From Deltaproteobacteria bacterium (lineage in GTDB: Bacteria; Myxococcota_A; Polyangia; HGW-17; JAJRWW01), in the NCBI GenBank assembly GCA_029938605.1, contig JAOZUO010000055.1:1-47752 (forward strand): DNA of 47,752 nt, written 5' to 3'. Positions within the stretch are counted from its first letter, which is position 1. Every line of letters begins with the position of its first letter. Shown here piece by piece: positions 35,259 through 45,568 of the stretch. The notes beneath the pieces are model-generated. The model worked only from the letters and a program-made list of their open reading frames with translations, did not search any database and was not told where the DNA came from. Made by a program: the position numbers and the translations under genes.

Positions 35259-35892
35259 CGTTCACCTCTCGCGCCAGAGAGAGAAAGTCGTGCAGGATGC
35301 GGCCGGTGAGGCCCCAGATCACGCGATCCTGCCAATGGTATTCGTACAGTGGGTATTGCTTGCCGGCGAACTCCACGTCTTGGACTCTCTGTTCGTTCGC
35401 TGGGTTTAGCAAATAGGGCAAAGGTACCTCGAAGATGTCCGCGGTCTCCTGGGGATCGGGCGCATAGTCGGGAGGCTCTGCCACACCCCCCACCACGGGG
35501 GTCACCAGGTACCGGCTGATGGAGGCGTTGTCGTGCAGCAGGCCCAGGGGGGTCACCGACGCTGGGTGAATGTTCACCTCTTCGTGGGCTTCCCTGAGGG
35601 CCGTGGCCACTTCGTCTACGTCACTGGGCTCTCGGGCGCCGCCGGGGAAGGCGATCTGTCCGGAGTGGATGCGGCCGTCCTCGGTTCGCTGCATGAAGGT
35701 GACGTACAGAGCGTCGCCCCGGGGCACCAGGGGTACGAGCACCGACGCTGGCCGATATCCCTGGATGCGCGCAGTCCGTCGCTTCCGGGCGGAGATCCGA
35801 GACTGAAGCTGGTCCAGGAATGTCTCGAAGGGGGCAAGCAATGTTCCGCGAAAGGGGCCGTCAGAGGCGTCCGATGGGGTCGGAGAGATCAC
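35230..35892 (-). CDS. NUDIX hydrolase, CoA pyrophosphatase-like
   Basis: A 220-residue NUDIX protein. The box is AFPGGAREPSDVDEVATALR followed by EAHEEVNI, with catalytic glutamates at REAHEE. The phrase RTEDGRIHSGQIAFPGG before it is the mark of the NudL/CoA-diphosphatase group, which splits CoA and its derivatives. The Gly that usually follows EEx is replaced by Asn (EEVN), a mild change. Its ATG overlaps the TGA of the upstream gene by four bases, and its last 29 bases overlap nth. Confidence 0.9.
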   Translation of the reverse strand: MISPTPSDASDGPFRGTLLAPFETFLDQLQSRISARKRRTARIQGYRPASVLVPLVPRGDALYVTFMQRTEDGRIHSGQIAFPGGAREPSDVDEVATALREAHEEVNIHPASVTPLGLLHDNASISRYLVTPVVGGVAEPPDYAPDPQETADIFEVPLPYLLNPANEQRVQDVEFAGKQYPLYEYHWQDRVIWGLTGRILHDFLSLAREVNDAHATFEIE

Positions 35893-37646
35893 CGTGGGGG
35901 CTCGAAGTCCAGCAGACCGATCTCGTGCAGCCGCACCAGGAGGCCCATCGACTCGAACTCACTCATGCCGCTGATGTCGATGATGTCCTGCAGGGACATT
36001 GTGCCGTCGATTCGCGAAAAGAGGAACGCTGCCCTCGGGTCCAGATCCTGATTATCATGGCCGAGGTCCGTGGTCTTGGGGATGCAGATGGCGTCGAGGT
36101 CTCCGAGCTTTTCCAGGAGACTGGTCTCCAGGGCCTTGTGGTTGGCCTCGAGAAGGTCCGAGAGGTCCGTCTGTGTGGGATAGCGCTCCAGCAGCTGCTC
36201 CGCCAGTTGGATGCTTCGCTCGTTTTCACCGGCGTCGAAGAGCTGCCTGGCCAGCGCCAGTCCCCGGTCGGGATCTTCGAGCGCTTGCATCTCCTCACTC
36301 GGCTGGTCCTGGGGCTGCTCACCTGGCTGGTCACCGGACCGCTCGCTTAACGATCCCTCCGGGGAAAAGTCTTGCGGCTCGGCGATGACCCCGGAGCCCA
36401 CCTGCACCGTGGATGGACGGGCTTGGGGGGGGAGATCGTCGGAAAAGGCCTCCTCCTGTAGATTCTGCGAGAACGACTCTGAGAGCGCAGAATCTTCTCC
36501 GACTGGCGGCGCGAAGTCCAGGGGCGGCGCCTCTCCGAGCGTATCCTGGTCGCCGGGCTCCGCGAAGAGTACGCGCGGGCCCAGTCCGGCGAGGGTCGTG
36601 TAGGGCGACGGTTTCATCGGATCTTTACGTGATCGGCGCCCAGAGGACTCGAGATCGGAGAGCGGAGTGGTGCCCAACTCGTCGAATGTCGTGGCTATCC
36701 GGGGGGCTTGGGGTGGGTCCAATGTGGGCTCACCGGCGGTCGGACCGTCCTGCTCCCCGGCCGAAAGGTGAGAGCCCGAAGGACCGCTGTCGGTCGTGCC
36801 GGCCACACTATCCAGGGACAGGTCTTCCATCTGATTCGACGACTCGCGATCGGGATCGGGCGGCGGCTCGTTATCCTCTACCACGATCTCCATGGCGAGG
36901 TAATCCTCCGCTGTGGGAGATCTTGTCGGCGTGTGATGAGGCGGCCTTTCTGTGTCTGGTGTCGTTTGGTCAGGGTGCCGCGGTGCAGGGGGGGCACTTT
37001 GGGGACTGGCCAGGGCAGGGGACCGCTTTTTGCCTTTGGCCAGAACATCCGACAGCCGAGGGCGCGAGGCTCCGGTGAGCTCCACCTCGGCGTAGGGAAG
37101 GTTTCCGGAGGACTTGGCAGCGGGCCGCGGATGCACAGGTGCTCCGTCCACGCTTGCGTTCCCATCCACGTCCACGTCCACGTTCGCATCCGCGTCCACG
37201 TTCGCATCCGCGTCCACGTTCGCATCCGCGTCCACGTTCACGTCCGCGTCCACGTCCACGTTCGCATCCGCGTCCACGTTCGCATCTACGTCCGCGTCCG
37301 CACCCGTGTTCGCGTCAGCGACGTCGACCTCTTCGGGCGCCTCGTCCTCCCCTTCCGTTTCTTCTTCAGGTACGGCATCGCACAGTCCGGCCGGTGGCTC
37401 CGGCCAGGCGTCGGGGATTTGGATGGGCTCGTGGTCCGCGTGAGGGGTACGCCCCAGATGAACCGCGATGCGGATGCGGTTCTTCTTGATGTAGGCGATG
37501 TAGCTTTGGGCGACGGTGTTGCCCTCGTCGAGCGTCTGGACGTCTTCCCAGTTGGTGAGGGCTGCGCTGACCTTGCCCGCGCGGAGTTGGCGTAAGCCCT
37601 CCCTGATCAGGCTCCTGATACGCTTCTGATCCGCTGGGTTGCCCAT
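35889..37646 (-). CDS. Acidic repeat protein with TPR-like front and DnaJ-associated end domain
   Basis: A 585-residue protein I do not recognise as a whole. Residues 1-60 look like a short helical repeat (RIRSLIREGLRQLRAGKVSA, the style of a TPR). Residues about 105-165 are a DADANV repeat tract. Residues 170-450 are Pro/Ser/Asp-rich and probably disordered. A TPR-like unit follows (LFDAGENERSIQLAEQLLER). The last 50 residues (AAFLFSRIDGTMSLQDIIDI, then GLLVRLHEIGLLDF) match the front of the J-domain protein at 39549-41015. It follows dnaK by 40 bases in the same operon. A regulator or scaffold of that chaperone system is possible. Confidence 0.72.
   Translation of the reverse strand: MGNPADQKRIRSLIREGLRQLRAGKVSAALTNWEDVQTLDEGNTVAQSYIAYIKKNRIRIAVHLGRTPHADHEPIQIPDAWPEPPAGLCDAVPEEETEGEDEAPEEVDVADANTGADADVDANVDADANVDVDADVNVDADANVDADANVDADANVDVDVDGNASVDGAPVHPRPAAKSSGNLPYAEVELTGASRPRLSDVLAKGKKRSPALASPQSAPPAPRHPDQTTPDTERPPHHTPTRSPTAEDYLAMEIVVEDNEPPPDPDRESSNQMEDLSLDSVAGTTDSGPSGSHLSAGEQDGPTAGEPTLDPPQAPRIATTFDELGTTPLSDLESSGRRSRKDPMKPSPYTTLAGLGPRVLFAEPGDQDTLGEAPPLDFAPPVGEDSALSESFSQNLQEEAFSDDLPPQARPSTVQVGSGVIAEPQDFSPEGSLSERSGDQPGEQPQDQPSEEMQALEDPDRGLALARQLFDAGENERSIQLAEQLLERYPTQTDLSDLLEANHKALETSLLEKLGDLDAICIPKTTDLGHDNQDLDPRAAFLFSRIDGTMSLQDIIDISGMSEFESMGLLVRLHEIGLLDFEPPR
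37150..37325 (-). repeat. 18-nt repeats coding for DADANV
   Basis: The tract is built from an 18-nt unit, seen on the + strand as TTCGCATCCGCGTCCACG with variants. It codes for about nine DADANV-type hexapeptides in the acidic repeat protein. Reading frame is preserved when copies change. Confidence 0.88.
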
Positions 37647-37686
37647 GGATTCTGACTATACCCTGTGACGTTATATGGTGACCGCG

Positions 37687-39528
37687 TTACCCGAGTCGGG
37701 TTTTGGACACCACACCCTTGAACATATTGTGCGTGCGGGTAAGGGCTTCAACGGAATCCATTACGGCCTGCACGTCCTTCATTTCGATGGCGGCATTGGC
37801 GCGCTTGAGCACGGCCCGAGCTTTGCGCATGGCGTCCTGTCCGAAGTCACTGCCGGCGATCACCTCCTCCACACGGGGGAACAGCTGCTCGATCTCCTCG
37901 ATGAGTCGCTCAGCTTGCTGCCGCGCCTTCTCTACCTCCTCGTCCTCTCGCCGCCCCACCAGCAGGTCTCGGTTCTCGTCGATCATCTTCTCGATCTCGT
38001 CCTCGGTCAGCCCTGAGGTCGCGGTCACGGTGATGGACTGCTCCACCCCCGTCTCCTTGTCCTTGGCGGCCACGCTGACGATGCCGTCGGCGCTGATCTC
38101 GAAAGAGACGTCGATCTCTACCTCGCCTTTGGGGGCCTTTCGCAGCCCGGTCAGGATGAACTCGCCCAGAAGCTCGTTTTCTTTGGCTAGCTTCGATTCC
38201 CCCTGCATGACCAGGATCTTTACCGAGGTCTGATCGTCGCGGATGGTGGTAAATGAGTGCGTCCGCGAAACCGGTACCGTCGTGTTCTGCTCGATGAGCG
38301 TGTAGAAGTCGCCGCCGGCAACCATGATGCCCAGGGAGTGGGGAGTGACGTCCAGCAGGAGGATGTCACTCTCCTCCTCAATGAGCGCGGCGCCCTGAAT
38401 GGCGGCGCCCAGTCCCACCACCTCGTCGGGGTGTACGCCCTTGCAGGGCTCGGAGCCGAAGTACTCGGCCACCATCTGTTGCACCTTGGGCATGCGCGTC
38501 ATGCCGCCTACCAGGATCACGTCGTCCACGTCCGTAGTGGTCAGGTTCGCCTCTTCGAGTGTGCGGCGACAGATGAGCATCGTCCGCTCCACCAGATCGA
38601 TGGTGAGCTCCTCGAGCTTGTCTCGGGTGAGGGTCCGCTGCAGGTGCAGCGCGTCGGCTTTGCCCGTGGAGATGATAAAGGGCAGGTTGATCTCCGTCTC
38701 GGTGACCACCGACAGCTCACACTTGGCCTTTTCGGCCACGTCCTTGAGACGCTGAAGGGCCATGCGGTCCTTCCGTAGATCGATCTTGTGCTCCTTGGCG
38801 AAGCCGAAGACCAGCCAGTCGATGATGCGTCGGTCGAAGTCCTCGCCGCCCAGGAACGTATCTCCCGCGGTGGAGATGACCTTGAAAACGCCGTCCCCGA
38901 TGTCGAGCACCGAGATGTCGAAGGTTCCGCCGCCGAGGTCGTACACAGAGATGCGCCGCTCGATGTTCTTACCGAAGCCGTAGGCCAGGGCGGCCGCCGT
39001 GGGCTCGTTGATGATTCGGATCACGTCCAGCCCGGAGATGCGTCCGGCGTCCCTTGTGGCCTGTCGCTGCCCGTCGTTAAAGTAGGCCGGGACGGTGACC
39101 ACTGCTTTGCTCACCACTTCGCCCAGATAGTCTTCGGCCACCACCTTCATCTCTTGGAGAATCTTGGCGCCGATCTCCGGGAGGGAGTACACCTTGTCCC
39201 GCAGCTTGATCCGCACGTCGTTGTGCGGACCCTCCGCCAACTCGTAGGGCATGGTCTCGGTGGCGGCGCGGAGCTCTGGAGAGTTCCACTTCCGTCCGAT
39301 GAGCCGCTTGGTGGCGAAGACAGTGTTCTCAGCGTTGGTGATGGCTTGCCGTTTGGCGATGTGCCCCACCAGCTGTTTACCATTCTCCGCGATGGCCACG
39401 ATGGAAGGGGTGGTTTTGTAGCCGCCCCGGTTCGGAATCACTACGGGTGTGGACCCCTCGACGATGGCCACGCAGGAGTTGGTGGTTCCAAGATCGATGC
39501 CGATGACTTTCTCCGACACAGCGCTCAT
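37687..39528 (-). CDS. Hsp70 chaperone, DnaK paralogue
   Basis: A 613-residue Hsp70. The ATPase domain is complete: [16 protein letters not shown] at the start, [39 protein letters not shown], and [12 protein letters not shown]. The substrate-binding domain ([11 protein letters not shown]) and helical lid follow. The acidic, conserved end typical of DnaK (about 30 residues after the lid) is missing, so the protein stops early at SKTRLG. This suggests a specialised paralogue. It lies 20 bases downstream of a J-domain protein, its probable partner. Confidence 0.93.
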   Translation of the reverse strand: MSAVSEKVIGIDLGTTNSCVAIVEGSTPVVIPNRGGYKTTPSIVAIAENGKQLVGHIAKRQAITNAENTVFATKRLIGRKWNSPELRAATETMPYELAEGPHNDVRIKLRDKVYSLPEIGAKILQEMKVVAEDYLGEVVSKAVVTVPAYFNDGQRQATRDAGRISGLDVIRIINEPTAAALAYGFGKNIERRISVYDLGGGTFDISVLDIGDGVFKVISTAGDTFLGGEDFDRRIIDWLVFGFAKEHKIDLRKDRMALQRLKDVAEKAKCELSVVTETEINLPFIISTGKADALHLQRTLTRDKLEELTIDLVERTMLICRRTLEEANLTTTDVDDVILVGGMTRMPKVQQMVAEYFGSEPCKGVHPDEVVGLGAAIQGAALIEEESDILLLDVTPHSLGIMVAGGDFYTLIEQNTTVPVSRTHSFTTIRDDQTSVKILVMQGESKLAKENELLGEFILTGLRKAPKGEVEIDVSFEISADGIVSVAAKDKETGVEQSITVTATSGLTEDEIEKMIDENRDLLVGRREDEEVEKARQQAERLIEEIEQLFPRVEEVIAGSDFGQDAMRKARAVLKRANAAIEMKDVQAVMDSVEALTRTHNMFKGVVSKTRLG

Positions 39529-39548
39529 CCTCCAGGAAGTAGGCGACT

Positions 39549-41015
39549 CTATCTATCGGCCTTCTTGACCTCTTTCATTAAGGTCTTGGCCAGGGAATGG
39601 TCAGAATCCAAATTCAGGGCATATTCCACTTCCCGCCGGGCGTTCTTAGGCATGGCGGCGGAAAGATATGCGTTACCCAGTGACAACCTAGCCTGAATAC
39701 TGTTGGGTTCCAGATCTTTAGCCCTTGTAGCATATTCGACCGCGCGCTTCAAATCCTCACCTTTGCTCAAGGCGTCGGCCGCCCGGCAGAACAATTCCAC
39801 GGTGGGGTTGCGCTCGGCGGCCATGCAGTAGAGCCTCGCGGCCTCATCCCATCGTCCCACGGACTCCTCAAAGGAGGCCCGCTTCGCATAGGCGGTGGCG
39901 GAGCCCTCTCGGGCCCGGCTGGTGGCGATTTGCTCCTTCTCCCGGTACTCCTCGTTCTTCGGGTCGAAGGTGGTGGCCAGCTTCAGGTTCGAGGCGGCCG
40001 CGGCGAAGTTTCCGGCCAACAGGGCCTTGATGCCTTCATCGTAGTGGCGTTTGGCTTTGGCCCGGCGTTGTACCATGGGGGACATGATCTGCTGGGTTTG
40101 CTTGCGGCGGCGCTTCTTGATGCGCGCCTTGCGCTCGGCTGACACCTCGGGCGCCTTGTCCGTACGCAGGGAGCCGGCCGCGGGGGTGGTCTTCCCCTTG
40201 CGTTTGCGCGCCGCGGCCTGGACCTCCTGGGTGGACATCCCCATGACGCCGCCGAGTCTGCGAAGTCGGTCTTTCTTGCTGAGCTGTCGGGGCCGCCTCC
40301 GGACGGAGATGGGCTCCACCTCCTCGCTCACCGGAGAGTCTGCCTCCGGCTCATCTGGAACAAGGGTGGCTTCGAAGGTGGCGCGCTCGTCGTCGTCAGA
40401 CAGGTACTCCACCACGTTGGTGATGTGGCGGAAGATGGCTTCCAGCTTGGCCGTATAGCTACCAAGCTTCTTGCCGAAGAAGCGGTCCGGGTGGTACCGC
40501 ATGGACACCTTGCGGTAGGCGCGCTGAACGTCCTTGGTGGTGCAGCCCACCTCCAGGTGGAGCAGCTCGTAGAACCCAACGTTTTCCAGGGCATAGTACT
40601 GGGTGTGGATCTCCTGCTGCTTCTTTTCGGAGATGTCGAGCCCTTCTTCGGGGACAAAGGGTACGGCTTCGGCCTCCGCCTCGGTGGGAGCGCCTTGCGT
40701 GTCGTCCTGAGCTTCGTCTTGGTCTTTTGGTTGATCTTTGGGTTCGCCTTTGGGCGGTGACTCCTTGGAGGCCCCTCCGTTCTGAGCGGGGCCGCCGGGG
40801 ATCTGGATGAGCTTGGATTCGTAGAGTCTGGCGAGGGCCCCCAGGGTCGTATCCTCCCCCAGACCGGTCACCATGCAGATTTCGTCAATGGTGGCGTGTC
40901 CATCCACCCGGGAGAGCACGAAGCCCTCCTCCGGTGACAACGCCAGCCCGGCGAAGTCTATGGACTGGGGCGCCGGTACGGCGCTGCGAAAGCTGTGGTT
41001 TTGGATCCAGCTCAC
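39549..41015 (-). CDS. J-domain protein with N-terminal sensor-like module and TPRs
   Basis: A 488-residue protein. I choose the GTG at 41015 (MSWIQNHSFRSA), because GAGGAA lies six bases upstream. The frame is open further up, but no ribosome binding site supports it. Residues about 10-65 hold the module LSPEEGFVLSRVDGHATIDE, shared with the acidic repeat protein. The J domain (about 150-220) has the HPD motif in MRYHPDRFFGKK, which stimulates Hsp70 ATPase. A basic linker follows, then about four TPRs to the end. It is first in the operon with dnaK. Confidence 0.82.
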   Translation of the reverse strand: MSWIQNHSFRSAVPAPQSIDFAGLALSPEEGFVLSRVDGHATIDEICMVTGLGEDTTLGALARLYESKLIQIPGGPAQNGGASKESPPKGEPKDQPKDQDEAQDDTQGAPTEAEAEAVPFVPEEGLDISEKKQQEIHTQYYALENVGFYELLHLEVGCTTKDVQRAYRKVSMRYHPDRFFGKKLGSYTAKLEAIFRHITNVVEYLSDDDERATFEATLVPDEPEADSPVSEEVEPISVRRRPRQLSKKDRLRRLGGVMGMSTQEVQAAARKRKGKTTPAAGSLRTDKAPEVSAERKARIKKRRRKQTQQIMSPMVQRRAKAKRHYDEGIKALLAGNFAAAASNLKLATTFDPKNEEYREKEQIATSRAREGSATAYAKRASFEESVGRWDEAARLYCMAAERNPTVELFCRAADALSKGEDLKRAVEYATRAKDLEPNSIQARLSLGNAYLSAAMPKNARREVEYALNLDSDHSLAKTLMKEVKKADR

Positions 41016-41120
41016 ATTCAATTCCTCAACGTACACCCTGCGTACTTCCCCGGACCGCCGCCCGATCCGCACCGGAAGGTGCAGCGGAACAAGCGCTGCC
41101 GCACACACGATAACCGAACT

Positions 41121-41148
41121 AGGATATCAGGAAAAGTACATATATCAA
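41121..41148 (-). promoter_or_regulatory. Sigma-70 promoter for the J-domain/DnaK operon
   Basis: On the - strand, TTGATA (41148-41143), a 16-base spacer, and TATCCT (41126-41121). It lies about 105 bases before the GTG at 41015 in an AT-rich gap. No heat-shock type element is obvious. Confidence 0.45.
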
Positions 41149-41168
41149 GCGAAGTTAACAGCGAGAAA

Positions 41169-41189
41169 GACAATCCGTGGGGCATTGTC
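41169..41189 (-). terminator. Possible terminator after hslU
   Basis: On the - strand, GACAAT and ATTGTC form a six-pair stem with a nine-base loop, followed by TTTCTC. The stem is AT-rich and weak, so it may end transcription only in part. Confidence 0.3.
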
Positions 41190-41197
41190 CGTGGCCC

Positions 41198-42586
<1,389 letters not shown>

Positions 42587-42641
42587 GGGTTGGGCTCTCC
42601 TGGCTTGAGTTGGCGTCGAATACGGACGCCGGACGCCGCCA

Positions 42642-43202
42642 TCACTGGGGCGGAGGGATCTCCAGGGTGGTGATCTCGTCGTTGGTATAGATACAGATGG
42701 AGGCGGCGATGTGTAGGGCCTCCTCGGCGATGGTGCGGGCGTCGAGCTCCGTATGGGCCAAAAGGGCTCTGGCGGCGGCGGTGGCGTAGGATCCTCCCGA
42801 GCCGATGGCCACCACGTCCCCGTCTGGTTCCAGCACGTCGCCCGTGCCCGAGATGAGATAGAGGTTCTTGCCGTCGGAGACCAGCAGCAGCGCCTCGAGT
42901 CGTCGGAGCACCTTGTCCATGCGCCAGTCCTTGGCCAACTCCACGGCGGCCCGGGTGAGGTTCTGGCTGAACTCCTTGAGCTTGGCCTCCAGCTTCTCGA
43001 AAAGGGCGATGCCGTCGGCCGCCGATCCGGCGAATCCGGCGGCGATGCGACCGTCGGACAGGGAGCGCAACTTGCGGGCCGAACCCTTGACAATGGTGTC
43101 GCCGATGGAGACCTGCCCATCGGCCGCCAGGACGATCCGTCCCTTTCGACGGACGCCCACCACGGTGGTGGAGCGGATGGTGGGAAATCGTTGGCTCTGC
43201 AT
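42642..43202 (-). CDS. hslV: ATP-dependent protease subunit HslV
   Basis: A 186-residue proteasome-like peptidase. The catalytic Thr follows a short propeptide of about 11 residues ([11 protein letters not shown], then TTVVGVRR). Conserved parts are [17 protein letters not shown] and KVRRLEAL-like helices ([11 protein letters not shown]). The C-terminal IYTNDEI is family-like. It forms the HslUV protease with the next gene. Confidence 0.96.
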   Translation of the reverse strand: MQSQRFPTIRSTTVVGVRRKGRIVLAADGQVSIGDTIVKGSARKLRSLSDGRIAAGFAGSAADGIALFEKLEAKLKEFSQNLTRAAVELAKDWRMDKVLRRLEALLLVSDGKNLYLISGTGDVLEPDGDVVAIGSGGSYATAAARALLAHTELDARTIAEEALHIAASICIYTNDEITTLEIPPPQ

Positions 43203-43267
43203 AGGTGGTTTCCTTACCTGGAATGGATCGTTTTGGACAGAAGATCCAATAATTTTTGGTGTGCGTG

Positions 43268-44239
43268 TCAGCGGTCTTTTTTTCGTGGTCGGGTTCGAGC
43301 CCGAGCCCGAGGATGCGCGTCGTCGTAGACCTGAAGCAGTCGACTCACACTCACATGGGTGTAGCGCTGGGTGGTCGACAGGCTCGCGTGGCCGAGTAGC
43401 TCCTGGATGGCGCGGAGGTCCGCGCCGCTGTCGAGCATGTGCGTGGCACAGCTATGTCGCAAGGCGTGGGGGCCGGCGTCTGGTCCGATGCCCGCCGCCG
43501 ATCGGTGGCGGGCCACCACCCGGGCCACGCTGCGCCCTGAGAGGCGCCCGCCGCGGAAGTTCAAGAACAGCGCTCTGGTGGCGTCGGACTCGGCCTCATT
43601 TCCGTGGCTTTGGTTTTGGCCACGTCCCTTTTTCAGCAGCGTGGGCCGCAGGGCGAGGTAGGCACAAAGAGCACGAGCGCCTGCAGCGCCCAGGGGCGCG
43701 AACCGTTGTTTGCCGCGTTTGCCGTGTCGTACGTGGATTGTCATGCGGTCTTTGTCGTTTTCGATATCCTGTAGGTCCAAGGCCACGGCTTCGCTTCGTC
43801 GGAGTCCCGCTCCGTAGAGCACCTCCAGCAGGGCCCGATCCCGTGCACCCAGGGCGGTGTCGGGCCGGGGGGCCTCCACCAGCTGCTCCATGGCGCCGGC
43901 CTCGGGGGCCACGGGCAAAGGCTTGGGTCGCCGGGGCATGGTGACCAGGCGCGCTGGGTTTTGGTCCAACACCTCCCAGCGCACCAGATAGCGACACAGG
44001 CTCCTGATGGCCGACAGCCTACGACCGACGCTGCTGGGGCTCACGCGTCCGGATAGTGATGCAAGGTAAGAACGGATCACCAGGGTGTCAAGATGCTCAG
44101 GGGTCACCGGGGGCGAAGCCAAATCCGTCCAATGTTGTAGGAATTCCTCAATGTCATGGCGGTAGGCGCGGAGCGTGTGCGGCGAGCACCGCTTCTCACC
44201 GGCGAGGTCTTCGAGGAAGCGTTCTACCCACTGGCGCAT
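43268..44239 (-). CDS. xerC: Tyrosine recombinase XerC
   Basis: A 323-residue tyrosine recombinase. The catalytic residues can be placed: Arg147 (GLRRSE), Lys near 174 (RHGKRGK), His258 and Arg261 (HALRHS), His284 (LGHASL) and the nucleophile Tyr293 (QRYTHVS). With XerD it resolves chromosome dimers at dif. Compared with E. coli XerC, an insertion of about 16 residues (GRGQNQSHGNEAESDA) sits before the strand leading to His258. The xerC-hslV-hslU order is known in several phyla. Confidence 0.93.
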   Translation of the reverse strand: MRQWVERFLEDLAGEKRCSPHTLRAYRHDIEEFLQHWTDLASPPVTPEHLDTLVIRSYLASLSGRVSPSSVGRRLSAIRSLCRYLVRWEVLDQNPARLVTMPRRPKPLPVAPEAGAMEQLVEAPRPDTALGARDRALLEVLYGAGLRRSEAVALDLQDIENDKDRMTIHVRHGKRGKQRFAPLGAAGARALCAYLALRPTLLKKGRGQNQSHGNEAESDATRALFLNFRGGRLSGRSVARVVARHRSAAGIGPDAGPHALRHSCATHMLDSGADLRAIQELLGHASLSTTQRYTHVSVSRLLQVYDDAHPRARARTRPRKKDR

Positions 44240-44306
44240 GGGACGATCCTAGCACTTCGAGCGAGGGTGTCGATTTTTCGCAGGGGGGCCTGGTTCAACC
44301 GCGGGG

Positions 44307-45455
44307 TCAGTCCCGGGGCTCGTGGACCTCGGCGGCTGCCTGGAGCACCAGGTTACGACCGCGGCTCTTGGCCAGGTACATGGCCTTGTCGGCCAGGCGG
44401 ATCAAGGCGTTCTGGCGACGGAGCACCGTGCCCTGGGGCGCTACGTGCTCGTTCAAGGAGGCCACGCCCATGCTACAGGTTAAGGGGTTGGTCAGGGGCT
44501 CGAACTGAGCGCCCTCGATGGGGGCGCGCTCGCTTGCGGGTACCACCCGGAAGACGGTCTGCTCCACGAGCTCCCTCAGGCGCTCGGCGACGACCATGGC
44601 CTTCTCCGCGTCGTACCCGGGTAGGATGATGACAAACTCGTCGCCGCCATACCTCGCGGGGATGGATCCCGGAGGGTTCCAGGACTGGATCAGGTAGCCG
44701 ACCTCCTTGAGGGTGCGGCTCCCCACCAGGTGGCCGTAGCGGTCATTGACGGCCTTGAAGTGGTCCAAATCGACAAAGATCAGTGACAGGTCCAGGGCGT
44801 CCCGCTCGGATCGGGGGAGCTCTTCGGTGAGGCGGTGGTGCAGGTATCGATCGTTGTACAGTCGGGTGAGGTCATCCCGGCGGGCGGCCTCCCGGGCGCG
44901 GATGGCGTCCAGGGCGTTCTGGATGGAGGATGAAATGTAGCCGGCGAAGGTCTCGAGCAGCAGCAGATCCCCAGCGGAGTAATGGCCGTGATCGCGCCGG
45001 TTGAGCAGCTCGAGCACCCCGAAGATGGAGTCGCCCACGGTCACCGGCACGGCGATGACGGAGCTGGTTTTTTCGTCGGTGTACCGGTCCACTGCGTCGT
45101 AGAAGCTCTCGTCCTGGGACACATTCTGGCTGATGTAGGGTTGGGTCGTGGAGTAGACCCGCCCGGCGATGCTGTCGTTCAAGGGGATCTGCCGGCCCAG
45201 GAGTCGCTGGGCGTTTGGACCGAAGCAGGCGATGAAGGTCAGGGTGTTGATGGCGTCGGAGCGCCCCTTGGCGCGGGGGTCGTCCAACAGCAGCGAGCCG
45301 CTCTCAGAGGGAACGAACTCGTTGGCTTTTTCCAGAATTTCCGAGAGGAACTGGTCTAGACGCAGCTCAAACTGGCCGATGCCCCAGTCTTTGCGTTGTC
45401 TGACAAGGAATCGGGAGATCTCGGACGGGTCCAGGGTGAGGGTCCGTACGCCCAT
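44307..45455 (-). CDS. GAF-GGDEF diguanylate cyclase
   Basis: A 382-residue protein. A GAF domain (about 35-180) precedes the GGDEF domain with the intact active-site motif GGDEF at 270-274 (ARYGGDEFVII). It should make cyclic di-GMP from two GTP. The inhibitory RxxD site five residues before GGDEF is absent (the stretch is PPGSIPAR), so product inhibition may not occur. No membrane segment is seen, so it is soluble. The GAF domain may sense a small molecule or the redox state. It is near a PilZ protein, a c-di-GMP receptor type. Confidence 0.93.
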   Translation of the reverse strand: MGVRTLTLDPSEISRFLVRQRKDWGIGQFELRLDQFLSEILEKANEFVPSESGSLLLDDPRAKGRSDAINTLTFIACFGPNAQRLLGRQIPLNDSIAGRVYSTTQPYISQNVSQDESFYDAVDRYTDEKTSSVIAVPVTVGDSIFGVLELLNRRDHGHYSAGDLLLLETFAGYISSSIQNALDAIRAREAARRDDLTRLYNDRYLHHRLTEELPRSERDALDLSLIFVDLDHFKAVNDRYGHLVGSRTLKEVGYLIQSWNPPGSIPARYGGDEFVIILPGYDAEKAMVVAERLRELVEQTVFRVVPASERAPIEGAQFEPLTNPLTCSMGVASLNEHVAPQGTVLRRQNALIRLADKAMYLAKSRGRNLVLQAAAEVHEPRD

Positions 45456-45498
45456 GATGATTCGTGGTGTTCCTGTCGCGGTTCGAGGCCGCTCGCCT

Positions 45499-45534
45499 CA
45501 GCTCAACTTGCTTCAGCTCAACTTGCTGCAGCTC
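45499..45534. repeat. 15-nt tandem repeat upstream of the GGDEF gene
   Basis: CAGCTCAACTTGCTT (45499-45513) and CAGCTCAACTTGCTG (45514-45528), followed by a partial CAGCTC. It lies between the DUF1232 stop and the GGDEF gene start, in the 113-base leader of the - strand gene. Confidence 0.85.
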
Positions 45535-45568
45535 TGGGGGCGCGGCTTCGGGGTGGGGACACCGGCGA

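Noticed and set aside
42587..43120. N-terminal extension of HslU
   Set aside because: It lies within hslV in another frame and is low-complexity. The HslU family starts at the ATG at 42586.
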